Below the pieces are notes generated by a model. That model saw only the letters and a list, made by a program, of their open reading frames with translations. It had not been told where the DNA came from and did no database searches. Shown one piece after another: positions 27,074-35,583 of a DNA stretch of 64,000 nt. The position numbers and the translations under genes were made by a program. Each line of letters opens with the position of its first letter. Position 1 is the first letter of the stretch. The stretch is from Methylocystis sp. GTDB lineage: Bacteria; Pseudomonadota; Alphaproteobacteria; Rhizobiales; Beijerinckiaceae. The DNA lies in assembly GCA_002929055.1 (NCBI GenBank), contig PERY01000013.1, positions 17,412 through 81,411 on the forward strand. Direction: 5' to 3'.

Positions 27074-27498
27074 GTTGCCGTAGCAGCCGCGGGTAAGCTA
27101 GAGCCCAAGCCGCTGTCTCGCTTGAAGACACGACGTTTTTCCTTCCCGCCACGCCGCGGAGACTTCGCCATATCGGCCCGTCTGGCCAGCGTTCGGGGAG
27201 CTTCGGGAAGGCGCAGATCGAAGACCGTCTCGCAGGCGTCTCCAGAGGTCTTCGATCAGGCGGACTGATGCGATTGACCGCAGCTTGCGAAACGACAAAC
27301 TGGTTTTCAACCGCGATCTTCTGGGATCGAACGGCTCATCAGGCTTGTCAGAAAACTCAAGTCGCATGTGTAAGCGAAAGCTTGTCTACCTCCCCCACTG
27401 CGCCGCACAGCTGCGCTCGCGGTCGTGAATTTGCGCCAAGGCCGCGCTTGATCCGCTCTTGAACAGGCAACTTCGCGGCCGGGGCTGTCACCCTGCCC
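27074..27498. other. Intergenic region, no convincing gene
   Basis: About 425 bases with lower coding signal than the rest. Both strands have open stretches; the longest, on the minus strand at 27098-27367, is 89 codons, very Arg/Ser-rich and without a recognisable domain. It could be decayed coding DNA or the regulatory region of the histidine kinase. Confidence 0.4.
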
Positions 27499-27537
27499 GT
27501 GAGTTCCAATGTAATGGAAAGGATCGGGTCGTGCGCC

Positions 27538-29310
27538 ATGAGAACGTCAGGAAGTTCCAATTCCCAGAGCAATGAAGAGTTCCGCACAATGGTGGAGCGT
27601 CTGCCGGTGCTCTGCTGGATGGCTGATGCGGACGGGTATATTTTTTACTACAACAAGAAGTGGTACGAATATACCGGCGCCACGCCGGCCGAAATGGAAG
27701 GCTGGGGGTGGCAGGCCATTCATGTCCCTGCGGAACTGCCGCGGGTCATGGAGCAATGGCGCCGCTCGCTGGCCAGCGGCGAGCCATTCGAGATGACCTT
27801 TCCCCTGCTCGGCGCCGATGGCGTTGCGCGTCTGTTCTTGACGCGGGCCGTTCCTCATCGCAATGCCGATGGTAAGGTCATAAGGTGGTTCGGGACCAAC
27901 ACGGAAATCACCGATCTGCAGGCCGCCGAGGCCCGCGCCCGCGAAAGCGCCAACATACTCCAGTCCGTCATCGACGAGGTGCCGGCGCTCGTCTTCGTCA
28001 AGGATATGGATGGTCGACTGATAAAGGCCAACGCCGCCGTCCTGGCCATGATCGGCAGAACCTGGGCGCAAGCGCGCGAAGAGAGCGACGCAGATTGGTT
28101 CAGCGAGGCGCAAGCCAGGGCCATCCGCGAGACGGATCGCAGAGTCATCGAGCTGGGCGAGACCGAGGAAATCGAGGAGCAGGCCGGGTTCGACGAGATT
28201 GGCCCCCGCGTCCTGCTCTCGAGAAAGAGCCCTTTCAAGGACGAGAGCGGGAACGTCATCGGTCTGATCGGCACCTCCATCGACATCACGGATCGCAAAC
28301 GCGCCGAGATGCTCCGCGCCGAAGGAGAGGCTCATCTTCGTCGCGTTCTCGATCAGCTCTTTGCTTTCGTCGGCCTCATGACCCTTGACGGCGTCCTGAT
28401 AGAAGCCAACCAGGCGCCCATCAAGGCGGCCGGGCTGAAGCCGGAGGACGTCCTGGGAAAGCCTTTCTGGGACGCTTACTGGTGGAGCTATTCCCCGCAG
28501 ATACAGCGCCGCATTCGCGACGCTTCAGACGCCGCCAGAACCGGAACAGTCGTGCGCTTCGATATCCCGGTTCGGATAGTCGACGGAGAGATGGTCACGA
28601 TCGATTTTCAGATCGCCCCGCTGCGCAATGCAGAAGGCAGGATCACGCATCTGGTGCCGTCCGCGGTTGTCATCGAGGAGCGGGTGCGTCTCGAACAGGC
28701 GCGCGGCCTTTTGATCCGCGAGTTGCATCACAGAGTGAAGAATCTTTTCGCCATCGCAATCGGCATGGTGAATATGAGCGCGCGCATCGCCACGAACGTC
28801 CCGGAGTTGGCGCAAGGACTCATCGGCCGTCTCAACGCTCTGGCGACAGCGCATGAATTGATCAGGCCAGCCCTGGTGAGCGATTCTGGCGACCCGGGCG
28901 CGACAACGCTGGACAAGCTCGTCGCCTCCATATTGACGCCGCACCTGCATAGCAGCGACCAGCTTGTCTGCGCTGGTCCGTTTATCAGCATTGGCCCGAG
29001 CGCCGTCACCAGCCTTTCGCTGATCCTTCACGAACTGGCGACAAACGCCTCCAAATACGGAGCGCTTTCAACGATTGAAGGGGCGGTCCAGATCGTCTGG
29101 GAGTCATCGAAGGACGGGCGACTGCTGGTGCTGACGTGGCGCGAGCGAAATGGGCCGCCCGTCCTTGTGCCTGTTCGAAAGAAGGGCTTCGGGAGCCAGT
29201 TGATGGAGATCAGCGCGAAGGGCCAACTCGGTGGCGATCTTCGGGTCGACTGGAATGAGAGCGGCATTGGAGTCACGCTGACGACTTTACTGGATCGGCT
29301 CTCACGCTAA
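27538..29310 (+). CDS. PAS-domain HWE-family sensor histidine kinase
   Basis: About 590 residues, no membrane helix, so a cytoplasmic sensor. Three PAS domains: about residues 15-125 (MVERLPVLCWMADADGYIFY), 140-260 (SVIDEVPALVFVKDMDG) and 265-385 (LFAFVGLMTLDGVLIEANQ). The HWE/HisKA_2 phosphoacceptor segment RELHHRVKNLFAIAIGMV is at about residue 393. The ATPase domain has ELATNASKYGALS (N box) and GFGSQLMEIS. None of the PAS domains has the GRNCRFLQ flavin motif of LOV photoreceptors. Starts at GTG 27499 or ATG 27514 are also possible. Followed after 32 bases by a receiver protein. Confidence 0.9.
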   Translation: MRTSGSSNSQSNEEFRTMVERLPVLCWMADADGYIFYYNKKWYEYTGATPAEMEGWGWQAIHVPAELPRVMEQWRRSLASGEPFEMTFPLLGADGVARLFLTRAVPHRNADGKVIRWFGTNTEITDLQAAEARARESANILQSVIDEVPALVFVKDMDGRLIKANAAVLAMIGRTWAQAREESDADWFSEAQARAIRETDRRVIELGETEEIEEQAGFDEIGPRVLLSRKSPFKDESGNVIGLIGTSIDITDRKRAEMLRAEGEAHLRRVLDQLFAFVGLMTLDGVLIEANQAPIKAAGLKPEDVLGKPFWDAYWWSYSPQIQRRIRDASDAARTGTVVRFDIPVRIVDGEMVTIDFQIAPLRNAEGRITHLVPSAVVIEERVRLEQARGLLIRELHHRVKNLFAIAIGMVNMSARIATNVPELAQGLIGRLNALATAHELIRPALVSDSGDPGATTLDKLVASILTPHLHSSDQLVCAGPFISIGPSAVTSLSLILHELATNASKYGALSTIEGAVQIVWESSKDGRLLVLTWRERNGPPVLVPVRKKGFGSQLMEISAKGQLGGDLRVDWNESGIGVTLTTLLDRLSR

Positions 29311-29342
29311 CTATTCTTTTTATGGAAAAGCGGAGAACGTTG

Positions 29343-29708
29343 ATGGGTCACCACATCCTCGTCGTAGAAGACGAGGCGATCATCGCCATGGACCTGTTCC
29401 TCGCGGTCGAAGACTGTGGAGGCGTCGGCCTTGGACCGGCGGCGACGGTATCGGAAGCGTTGGCGCTTTTGTCGGGGGCAGCGAGCTGCGATGGCGCGAT
29501 ACTCGACGTCAATCTTCCCGATGGGGACATAGGGCGGGTTCTCGATGAGCTAGAGATGAGAAACGCCGCCGTCGTCGTGCACACGGGCTTTGCGCTGCCC
29601 CCCGAGGTCAGGCTTCGCCATCCGCATGTTGAAGTGTTTCAAAAGCCCACTTTGTCGAGGGTTCTCGCGAACGCATTGGCGAAGAAACTGGACGAGGCAG
29701 CGCGGTAG
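29343..29708 (+). CDS. Receiver-only response regulator
   Basis: 121 residues, one receiver domain and no output domain. Acidic pocket VVEDEA, phosphoacceptor Asp in GAILDVNLPDG, conserved Thr in VVVHTGF and Lys in FQKPT. GGAGA lies 8 bases before ATG 29343. It is paired with the upstream HWE kinase, the usual arrangement for alphaproteobacterial phosphorelays in which single-domain regulators pass or drain phosphate. Confidence 0.9.
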   Translation: MGHHILVVEDEAIIAMDLFLAVEDCGGVGLGPAATVSEALALLSGAASCDGAILDVNLPDGDIGRVLDELEMRNAAVVVHTGFALPPEVRLRHPHVEVFQKPTLSRVLANALAKKLDEAAR

Positions 29709-29888
29709 TCCCGTTTTTGGGCGGTTCTCTCTCGCAAAGCGCGTCGCCCAGGCGCGGTTTAGCTTTCGTCCGATCTCCTGTATTGTGTGTCTTACGACAC
29801 CAGCGCGCGCAGCCCGCTCGTCGAGCGGGTTTGTTTGCGCGCAGTGAGGGCGACCGCCGCCACGCGGTCAGCACAAGCTTATCGCCGC

Positions 29889-30785
29889 ATGACCGTCCTT
29901 CCCCTCAATTATGTACAACCCGTCTATCGGCCGCCGAGCGAAGCGGATTCGCTGATCCTGCCGGTGACGAACGGCTGCTCCTGGAACAAATGCACCTTCT
30001 GCGAGATGTACACGGCCCCGCAAAAGCGCTTCCGTCCCCGCGACGAGGCGGAGGTTCTCGAGAGCCTTAGGCGATGCGGGGAGACGTTCGGCGACAGCGT
30101 CAAGCGCATATTCCTCGCCGATGGCGACGCCATGACGCTTTCGACGCGGCGCCTTGTGGCGATACTGGACGCGATCCGCCGCGAATTGCCGGGCGTGCGG
30201 CGCGTGTCGAGCTATTGCCTGCCGCGCAATCTTCGCAGGAAATCCGTCGAGGAACTAAGCGAACTGAAGGATCTCGGCTTGTCGCTCGTCTATGTCGGCG
30301 CCGAGTCGGGCGACGACGAGGTTCTGGCGCGCGTCGAGAAGGGCGAGACCTTCGAAACCGAGCGCGAGGCGCTCGAGAAGCTCCGGGCTGCGGGGATCAA
30401 GCGCTCGGTGATGATTCTCAACGGCCTCGGCGGCCGGGCGCTCTCACGCCAGCATGCGCTGAACTCGGCCGCCCTCATGAACGCCGCGCAGCCGGAGTTT
30501 CTGGCGACGCTCGTCGTGAGCTTCCCGATGGGCGAGGAGCGCCTGCGCGCAAATTTCCCCGAATGGGAGCCGCTCGGGATTCTGGGCCTGATGCAGGAAA
30601 TGGAGTTGTTCCTCTCCGCTCTGGAGCTGAAGCGGACGGTGTTTCGCAGCGATCACGCTTCGAACTGGCTGGTCCTCAAGGGAACGCTCGGCGCCGACAA
30701 GGCGCGGCTGCTCGCCGATTTGCGCGCGGCGATCGCGGCTCCAGAGGCCGCCCCGCTGCGGCCGGCCTGGGCGCGCGGCCTCTAA
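29889..30785 (+). CDS. Radical SAM protein, C-x4-C-x2-C family
   Basis: 298 residues. The [4Fe-4S] cluster Cys are C30, C35 and C38 (NGCSWNKCTFCEMY), spaced C-x4-C-x2-C rather than the more common C-x3-C-x2-C; this spacing is normal for a family of uncharacterised radical SAM proteins that open with RPPSEADSLILPVT as here. SAM-site segments follow (FLADGDAMTLST, VYVGAESGDDEVL). No accessory domain and no neighbour that indicates a substrate. ATG 29889 puts the motif at the usual distance; the upstream in-frame extension is Arg/Ala-rich. Confidence 0.85.
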   Translation: MTVLPLNYVQPVYRPPSEADSLILPVTNGCSWNKCTFCEMYTAPQKRFRPRDEAEVLESLRRCGETFGDSVKRIFLADGDAMTLSTRRLVAILDAIRRELPGVRRVSSYCLPRNLRRKSVEELSELKDLGLSLVYVGAESGDDEVLARVEKGETFETEREALEKLRAAGIKRSVMILNGLGGRALSRQHALNSAALMNAAQPEFLATLVVSFPMGEERLRANFPEWEPLGILGLMQEMELFLSALELKRTVFRSDHASNWLVLKGTLGADKARLLADLRAAIAAPEAAPLRPAWARGL

Positions 30786-30870
30786 TCGCTGGCGTCTCGC
30801 CCGGAACGAGGCTAAGCTAAGATTTGTAAAGCACTTTTCATTAGCTGCTCTGAAGTTTTGGGAGGTTTAT

Positions 30871-31371
30871 ATGCCGCATTTCATCGCGCGTTTCTGCATA
30901 ATCTTGACGGCTGTCTCCGCCTTCTCCGCGCCCGCAGTCCGCGCCACGACGATCACGCCGCAAGGCGTCGGCCCCGTCAAGCTCGGCGCGCGCTACGCGG
31001 ATCTGCAAGCGAAGGGCCTGGTCGGCCCCATCGGCCCCGGGTGCGAACTCGCCGGGCCGAACACCCGTGCCGCGAAGCTGCGCCCCCCGCTGAAGGGCTC
31101 GGTCGACTTCACCCTCACCGAGCCGCGCCGCGCCGCGACCATCACCGTCAACGGCGGCGCGACCGCGCGCGGCGTCGGGGTCGGCTCAACTAGCCGGGCG
31201 CTCAAAACCGCCTTCCCGGCCGCCAAATTCGATCACTCGAGCGACGAAGTCTTTCTCGCCACCTTCGTGCGCGTTCCCCGCAGCGGGGGCGGCCCCATCG
31301 CCTTCGCAGTGAGCACGAAAACCAAGCGCGTGCAGCAGATCGCCATTCCCAATCTCGCCGTTTGCGAGTAG
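30871..31371 (+). CDS. Small secreted protein of unknown function
   Basis: 166 residues: signal peptide (FIARFCIILTAVSAFSAPA), then a compact soluble domain starting ITPQGVGPVKLGARYADLQA, which resembles the first turn of repeat domains in uncharacterised periplasmic proteins. Two Cys (GCEL and the C-terminal VCE) may pair. GGGAGG precedes ATG 30871. No partner evident. Confidence 0.7.
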   Translation: MPHFIARFCIILTAVSAFSAPAVRATTITPQGVGPVKLGARYADLQAKGLVGPIGPGCELAGPNTRAAKLRPPLKGSVDFTLTEPRRAATITVNGGATARGVGVGSTSRALKTAFPAAKFDHSSDEVFLATFVRVPRSGGGPIAFAVSTKTKRVQQIAIPNLAVCE

Positions 31372-31476
31372 GGGCGCAAAGCGTTGGCGCCGAAATAGCC
31401 GTGGCAGATAAGACACGCCCCGGACATGTTTTTAGTCAAGGCCCGGTTAACCCTTGGATTCCCACCTCGTCTAAGC

Positions 31477-31497
31477 GAGTAATGGCTAGATTTACTC
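31477..31497 (+). promoter_or_regulatory. Inverted repeat just upstream of DUF2946-like gene
   Basis: GAGTAA, 9-base spacer, TTACTC, ending 13 bases before the ATG at 31511. Position and symmetry suit a repressor operator or a structured 5' end. An adjacent CTCG/CGAG pair overlaps it. The regulator is unknown. Confidence 0.35.
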
Positions 31498-31510
31498 ACT
31501 TGGGACACAA

Positions 31511-31879
31511 ATGCGTCTTTCGTCGCTTCGCGCGCTTCTCCTCACGTTGGCCATGGTCGTGCAGACCGTCGCCGGCGGCTGGAGCGTTGCGCATGCCGCG
31601 GCAGGCGCCTCTCGCACGACGATCTCCGCCCATTGCGAAAAGATGCACGGCGGCGGCCATGCCGGCGACGCGCATCACGGCGGTCATCCGAGTTGCGACA
31701 ACGCCTGCTGCCTGTGTGAAGAGCCCGGATCATTTGCTCTTTCTCTCTTTGACGCACACTTCACCAATCATCTGTTCGTCACGACCCCTGGCTTTGTCGT
31801 TTCGAATCTGTTCAGCGCGCCGGCGCCCGAGACGCGGCGCCGCTTTGCGCGCGGGCCGCCCGCCGTTGCGCGCACCTGA
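31511..31879 (+). CDS. DUF2946-like His/Cys-rich protein
   Basis: 122 residues: signal peptide (SSLRALLLTLAMVVQTVAGG), then a metal-binding-like segment HCEKMHGGGHAGDAHHGGH and DNACCLCEE, and a hydrophobic C-terminal part. Same layout as the two DUF2946-like genes at 22240 and 22783, so the window has three. It begins the second receptor locus, 116 bases before a TonB receptor. Confidence 0.75.
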   Translation: MRLSSLRALLLTLAMVVQTVAGGWSVAHAAAGASRTTISAHCEKMHGGGHAGDAHHGGHPSCDNACCLCEEPGSFALSLFDAHFTNHLFVTTPGFVVSNLFSAPAPETRRRFARGPPAVART

Positions 31880-31995
31880 TCCATAGCCGAGCGCCCGCAG
31901 TCCTTTAAACGCGGCCCGCCACACTTGTTCAAAACGTCATGTCCTTCGAGTCTCGCCCCGTCCCGATGAGGATGCGCGCAGGGTTGCGAACGCGC

Positions 31996-34701
31996 ATGCG
32001 CCAATACTGGAAATCTATCATGATCCGTCGCTCCCGCCTCCTTGGCGCAGCCTCCGTCAATGCGCTTGCGCTCATCGTCGCGACCTCGGCCGTCGCGCAG
32101 CAATCGCTTCCGACCATCGACGTCGGCGGCGCCCGGCGGGCGGCGCCCGGTCCCTCCGGTCCGGCCCGTAGCGCCACCGGTCCAGCGCGCGTTTCCGCGC
32201 CCTCGACTGGACCCGTCCGCGTCGCGGCGCCGGCGCCCGCCCTGGCTCCGGCCCCTGGCCCGGACCGTTACGCCGAGCCCAAGCCCGCGCCCTTCAGCCG
32301 GACGATCCCTGCGAACGTCCCGGCCGTCGTCGAGTCGCGCACCCGGCAGGAGATCGAGAAGACCGTCAACGTCATGACGTCGGCGCAAGCTTTCAAATAC
32401 ATGCCCTCGCTCCTCATCCGCGAGCGCTATATCGGAGACCGCAACGCCATCGTTTCCGGCCGCACGACCGGCACGATCGAGAGCGCCAAGACGCTCGTCT
32501 ACGCCGACAACATCCTGCTCTCGAATCTGCTCGGCAACAGCTTCGCCTTCCCGCCGCGCTGGGGCATGGTCTCGCCGGCCGAAATCGACCGCGTCGATGT
32601 CATCTACGGCCCCTTTTCCGCGCTCTACCCGGGCAATTCGCTCGGCGGCGTCCTCGCCATCACGACGCGCATGCCCGACAAGTTCGAGCTGCACGCTTCG
32701 GCCACCGGCTCTGTGCAACCCTTCAGCCTCTACGGCCGCAGCGAGACCAATCTCGCCGGCAACGCCAACATTCTCGTCGGCGACCGCATCGGCGACTTCC
32801 GGTACTTCTTCGCCTACGACCACCTCGACTCGCAGGGCCAGGCGCAGACCTTCCCTGGCAATTTCCTGACGCCCTTTGCGCCGACGAACGGCACGCGCTT
32901 CTTTGGCGGCTTCCAGGACTCCAATCAGAACGGCAATCCGCGCATCATCACCGCCTCGGCGGGCGCCGACCGCGTCACGCAGGACATGGGCAAACTGAAG
33001 GTCTCCTACGACCTCTCGCCCGTCGTGCGCGCGACCTATACGCTCGGCGTCTGGAACCTGACGAACAACACGACCGTCCAGAGCTTCATCCAGGACCGCA
33101 ACGGCGTCCCGATCTACAATACGCAGAACGGCCGGATCGCCATCGGCCCCTTCGCCGTGACGCCGGGCGGCGTCAATCCCGGCTGGGGAGATTCGACGCA
33201 TCTTATGCAGGCTTTCTCGCTCAAGCGCGAGACGGGCGGCGTCTTCGACTTCGACTTCTCGGCCACGTCCTACAATTTCCTGCGTGACGTCTCGGCGACC
33301 GCCTCGTCCTTCGGACTGCGGCCCAATGACGGCGCGACGGCCTACAATATCAACACGACCGGCCTCAGCACCGTCAACACGGGCACCTATTGGCGCACCG
33401 GCGACATGCGCTTCATCTACCGGCCCGAACAGAATATCTTCGGCAAGCACGAAGTGTCCTTCGGCGGACACATGGACCAGTATTCGCTGAATACGGTGCA
33501 GAACCTCACGCCCTTCGCCGACCGCAACTATCATTCGATGGCGCTGACCGCGGTGAACTACGGCAAGACCGAGACGCGCGCCGTCTACATCCAGGACGCC
33601 TGGAAGTTTCTGCCCGACTGGAAGCTGATCGCCGGCGGACGCGGCGAGTTCTGGCACGCCTATAATGGTTCGAACCTGACGGGCGGCCTCGCGGCCGGCA
33701 ACAATTTCGCCGTCGGCGTCGTTCCGGTCGCGGCCCAGCGGGCCAACCTCGCCAATTTCCCAGACGCCTACAAGAACGCCTTCTCGCCCAAGGCGGCGCT
33801 CGAATGGCAGGCGACCGACGAAGTGAAATTCCGCGGGTCGATGGGACGCGCCTACCGCTTCCCGACCGTGACGGAAATGTTCCAGTCTCTGTCGACGCCC
33901 AACAGCCTGACCATCAACAATCCCAATCTTCAGCCTGAAATTTCCACTTCCTGGGATTTCACCGGCGAAGTTCGGAAGGTGGACGCCTTCAACGGCGCTG
34001 TCGGCCTGTTCAATCCGCGCGTCAGCGTCTTCCTCGACGATCGCTGGAACGCCATCATCACGCAGAGCGCGCTCGATCCGCTGGGCCGCATCGTCTCGCA
34101 GAGCTCGAACCTCGACAAGGCGCGCTTCCGCGGCGTGGAGGCGGCGGTGGTGATGAAGGACATTCTCACCCCGGGTCTCGACTATTCGGGCAGCGTGACC
34201 TTCGTCGACTCGAAGATCCTCTCAAACGGCAATGCGCTGACCTTCACGGGCGGCGCTGCCGGCTCGCCGTTCCCGACGGCGGGCGGCATTCTGCTGAATG
34301 GCATGCAATATCCGCGCGTGCCGCGCATCCGCATCCGCTCGGTGCTGAGCTACAGCCCGACGACCGACTGGTCAGTCGCGTTCGGCGCGCGTTACGCCTC
34401 GGCGGCTTTCGTGACGCTCAACAATGTCGACTTCAACCACAACAACTACGGCAATGTGGACAGCGAATATCTCGTCTTCGACGCCAAGGTGAACTACAAG
34501 GTCGCGCCGAACTGGACGGCGACCGTCGGCGTCGACAACATCGGGCGCTGGAAATACTACGTGAACCCGAATCCCTATAATCAGCGCACATTCTTCTTCG
34601 GTCTGAAATACGACCTCGGCGGTCCCGGCAGCGAAACCACGGTCGCGGGGCTTGGCGGCGCAGGCTCCGCGCCGACCGGCGGCGCCTACAGCGGACGATG
34701 A
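31996..34701 (+). CDS. TonB-dependent outer-membrane receptor, second copy
   Basis: About 901 residues: signal peptide ending SAVAQQ, the motif LPTIDVG shared with the receptor at 23252, a long Pro/Ala linker, a plug domain (YMPSLLIRERYIGDRNAIVSG, read in two parts) and a barrel ending FFFGLKYDLGG before a short Gly/Ala-rich C-terminal tail. The tail is unusual since most receptors end in an aromatic residue. ATGs at 31939 and 32020 are alternative starts. Followed by a hairpin and a three-gene ABC system. Confidence 0.88.
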   Translation: MRQYWKSIMIRRSRLLGAASVNALALIVATSAVAQQSLPTIDVGGARRAAPGPSGPARSATGPARVSAPSTGPVRVAAPAPALAPAPGPDRYAEPKPAPFSRTIPANVPAVVESRTRQEIEKTVNVMTSAQAFKYMPSLLIRERYIGDRNAIVSGRTTGTIESAKTLVYADNILLSNLLGNSFAFPPRWGMVSPAEIDRVDVIYGPFSALYPGNSLGGVLAITTRMPDKFELHASATGSVQPFSLYGRSETNLAGNANILVGDRIGDFRYFFAYDHLDSQGQAQTFPGNFLTPFAPTNGTRFFGGFQDSNQNGNPRIITASAGADRVTQDMGKLKVSYDLSPVVRATYTLGVWNLTNNTTVQSFIQDRNGVPIYNTQNGRIAIGPFAVTPGGVNPGWGDSTHLMQAFSLKRETGGVFDFDFSATSYNFLRDVSATASSFGLRPNDGATAYNINTTGLSTVNTGTYWRTGDMRFIYRPEQNIFGKHEVSFGGHMDQYSLNTVQNLTPFADRNYHSMALTAVNYGKTETRAVYIQDAWKFLPDWKLIAGGRGEFWHAYNGSNLTGGLAAGNNFAVGVVPVAAQRANLANFPDAYKNAFSPKAALEWQATDEVKFRGSMGRAYRFPTVTEMFQSLSTPNSLTINNPNLQPEISTSWDFTGEVRKVDAFNGAVGLFNPRVSVFLDDRWNAIITQSALDPLGRIVSQSSNLDKARFRGVEAAVVMKDILTPGLDYSGSVTFVDSKILSNGNALTFTGGAAGSPFPTAGGILLNGMQYPRVPRIRIRSVLSYSPTTDWSVAFGARYASAAFVTLNNVDFNHNNYGNVDSEYLVFDAKVNYKVAPNWTATVGVDNIGRWKYYVNPNPYNQRTFFFGLKYDLGGPGSETTVAGLGGAGSAPTGGAYSGR

Positions 34702-34706
34702 AAGAC

Positions 34707-34740
34707 AAAGGGCGGTTCGACGCATATTGAGCCGCCCTTT
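34707..34740 (+). terminator. Intrinsic terminator-like hairpin after TonB receptor
   Basis: AAAGGGCGG and CCGCCCTTT pair around a 16-base loop 6 bases after the stop; the downstream arm ends in TTT then ACTTTC, giving a weak T-tract. May partly separate the receptor from the ABC genes. Confidence 0.65.
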
Positions 34741-34863
34741 ACTTTCACGGCGGGAAGCGGGCTTTGGACGCGCTTGACGTGAAGCTGAAGTGATGATGAT
34801 ATTAATCTTTCCTCATACTGGAGGGCGCGAGGCCACGCGCGCCCGTCCCGTGAAAGGTGCGGC

Positions 34864-35583
34864 ATGCTCGAAGCCCGGAATCTCACGAAGCGCTATGACG
34901 GAGCCCCCGCGCCGTCGCTGGACCGGCTTGATCTGAACGTCCCCGCGGGCGAAGTCTTCTGCCTGCTTGGCCCCAACGGCGCCGGCAAGACGACGACAGT
35001 CAATCTCTTCCTCAACTTCATCGACCCCACGGAAGGTCATGCGCTCGTCTGCGGAATCGACGCAGCGGCTGACCCTTTGGGCGCGCGCGCGAAGCTCGCC
35101 TACATACCCGAGACGGTGATGCTCTACGGCGCGCTGACGGGGCTCGAGAATCTGCGCTATTTCACAGAGGTCTCCGGCGCGACCGCTGCGCCGGACAAGC
35201 TCCTTTCGCTGCTTTTGACGGCGGGCCTCACGGAAGAAGCGGCGATGCGTCCGGTGCGCGGCTACTCCAAGGGCATGCGCCAGAAGGTCGGCGTCGCCAT
35301 CGCGCTCGCACGCAACGCGCAGGCCCTGGTTCTGGACGAGCCGACATCCGGACTCGACCCGCTTGCGGCGAACGAATTCGCCGCGCTGATCGAGCGTCTG
35401 CGCCGCGAAGGCATGGCCGTTCTGATGGTCACGCATGATCTATTCCTCGCCAAGCAATGCGGCACGCGGATCGGCATCATGGCCAAAGGCAAGCTCGCCA
35501 GCGTCTTTGGCGCGGACGACGTCGACCATCCGGGACTCGAACGCGCCTATCTCGATCTCTTCATCGCGGAGAAAGCGGCATGA
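34864..35583 (+). CDS. ABC transporter ATP-binding protein (ABC-2/NosF-type)
   Basis: 239 residues. Walker A LLGPNGAGKTTTVN, signature YSKGMRQKVGVAIALA, Walker B ALVLDEPTSGLDP and switch His (VTHDLFLAK). The class matches ATPases of ABC-2 exporters such as NosF and CcmA-like systems. Overlaps the first permease by 4 bases (ATGA). Confidence 0.93.
   Translation: MLEARNLTKRYDGAPAPSLDRLDLNVPAGEVFCLLGPNGAGKTTTVNLFLNFIDPTEGHALVCGIDAAADPLGARAKLAYIPETVMLYGALTGLENLRYFTEVSGATAAPDKLLSLLLTAGLTEEAAMRPVRGYSKGMRQKVGVAIALARNAQALVLDEPTSGLDPLAANEFAALIERLRREGMAVLMVTHDLFLAKQCGTRIGIMAKGKLASVFGADDVDHPGLERAYLDLFIAEKAA

Noticed and set aside
27098..27367. 89-codon minus-strand frame as a transposase fragment
   Set aside because: Arg/Ser-rich with no recognisable transposase motif and no terminal repeats nearby.
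27460..27498. RpoE promoter (TGATCC) before the histidine kinase
   Set aside because: TGATCC is present but no CGTA element follows at 16 bases.
27538..29310. LOV blue-light sensor kinase
   Set aside because: None of the PAS domains contains the Cys flavin motif; only a general PAS call is supported.
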